64,000 nucleotides of DNA from Streptomyces sp. NBC_01454 (GTDB lineage Bacteria > Actinomycetota > Actinomycetes > Streptomycetales > Streptomycetaceae). Position numbers and translations under genes: made by a program. The notes beneath the pieces are model-generated. The model saw only the letters and a list, made by a program, of their open reading frames with translations, was not told the DNA's origin and searched no databases. Below, piece after piece: positions 63,773 through 64,000 of the stretch (the stretch's first letter is position 1; each line of letters opens with the position of its first letter). The stretch spans positions 4,774,001 through 4,838,000 of the forward strand of contig NZ_CP109460.1 in the NCBI RefSeq assembly GCF_036227565.1, read 5' to 3'.

Positions 63773-64000
63773 TCAGGCGGCGGAGCTGCTGCCCGAGCTG
63801 CTGCCGGACGACGACGAGGCGGCGGCCGGAGCGGCGGCCTTGCTGTCGGAGCTGCCGGACGAAGAACTCGAGGAGCCCGAGGAGTCCGAGGAGGACGAAG
63901 CACCGGACGCGGCCGCGGTCTTCGCGGGGCTGCTGCTGGACGACGAGCCGCGGCTGTCGTTGCGGTAGAAGCCGGAGCCCTTGAAGACGATGCCGACCGC
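63773..64000 (-). CDS. FmdB-family zinc-ribbon protein, 5' part outside window
   Basis: The last 75 residues are visible; the gene continues beyond the window. The start of the visible part, AVGIVFKGSGFYRNDSRG, is the typical sequence after the CxxC zinc ribbon of small FmdB regulatory proteins. The remainder is a serine/alanine-rich tail with almost no other residues, a common end in Streptomyces copies. The zinc-binding cysteines themselves are not in the window. The precise role of these proteins is unknown. Confidence 0.85.
   Translation of the reverse strand, partial: AVGIVFKGSGFYRNDSRGSSSSSSPAKTAAASGASSSSDSSGSSSSSSGSSDSKAAAPAAASSSSGSSSGSSSAA

Overview
The window looks like chromosomal DNA from a Streptomyces or a very close relative. 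GC content is high, third codon positions are strongly G/C, GTG starts are frequent, and many genes belong to families typical of the genus: HrdD sigma factor, XRE plus DUF397 modules, DAHP synthase of class II, and abundant TetR, MarR and LysR regulators. One tRNA gene (Arg, CCT) is present. I see no rRNA genes, no insertion sequence and no CRISPR array.

Layout. 1-6.5 kb: end of a membrane glycosyltransferase, a phosphoenolpyruvate-mutase-family enzyme, a small surface protein with a sortase-like tail, a lipoprotein translationally coupled to an orphan histidine kinase, and recQ. 6.9-18.5 kb: a compact gene set that reads as a small aromatic natural-product cluster. It has two LysR genes (one frameshifted), an FAD monooxygenase, a short unknown protein, two proteins carrying VOC-type metal triads, an MFS exporter, an AMP-dependent ligase, an O-methyltransferase, a class II DAHP synthase with an expanded repeat, and an ABM-type monooxygenase. 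It ends in a perfect hairpin terminator. No PKS, NRPS or known chorismate-converting enzyme is visible, so the product cannot be named.

18.8-27.1 kb: tRNA-Arg, a FabR/DesT-like TetR regulator facing two small membrane proteins, a secreted M6-type protease, a TetR regulator plus DHA2-family exporter, and a MarR regulator. 27.2-34.9 kb: a core-like block with a GNAT acetyltransferase divergent from hrdD (which has an exact SigR-type promoter), the fructose operon fruR-fruK-fruA, and a lipoprotein L,D-transpeptidase. 34.9-42 kb: a CoA transferase, small membrane proteins (one behind a DosR-like box), a VIT-family transporter, a P1 peptidase, a second L,D-transpeptidase and LtrA.

42-51 kb: two WhiJ-like regulatory modules built around XRE regulators, small helical proteins and a DUF397 protein. 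Between them lie an O-methyltransferase, an M20 amidohydrolase and a MerR-PP2C fusion. 51-56 kb: a sulfur-oxidation locus with a GntR regulator, TauE/SafE permease and sulfide:quinone oxidoreductase, divergent from a persulfide-dioxygenase/rhodanese fusion, with a perfect palindrome between. 56-64 kb: an MFS exporter, a truncated acetyl-CoA-synthetase-like gene, a NarI-like membrane protein with an odd repeat insert, MepB, MscL, a shortened SAF-like protein, methylthioadenosine phosphorylase and an FmdB zinc-ribbon protein running off the end.

The best candidate for something undescribed is the 6.9-18.5 kb cluster. Next are the repeat expansions inside the DAHP synthase and the NarI-like protein, and the two WhiJ-like modules.
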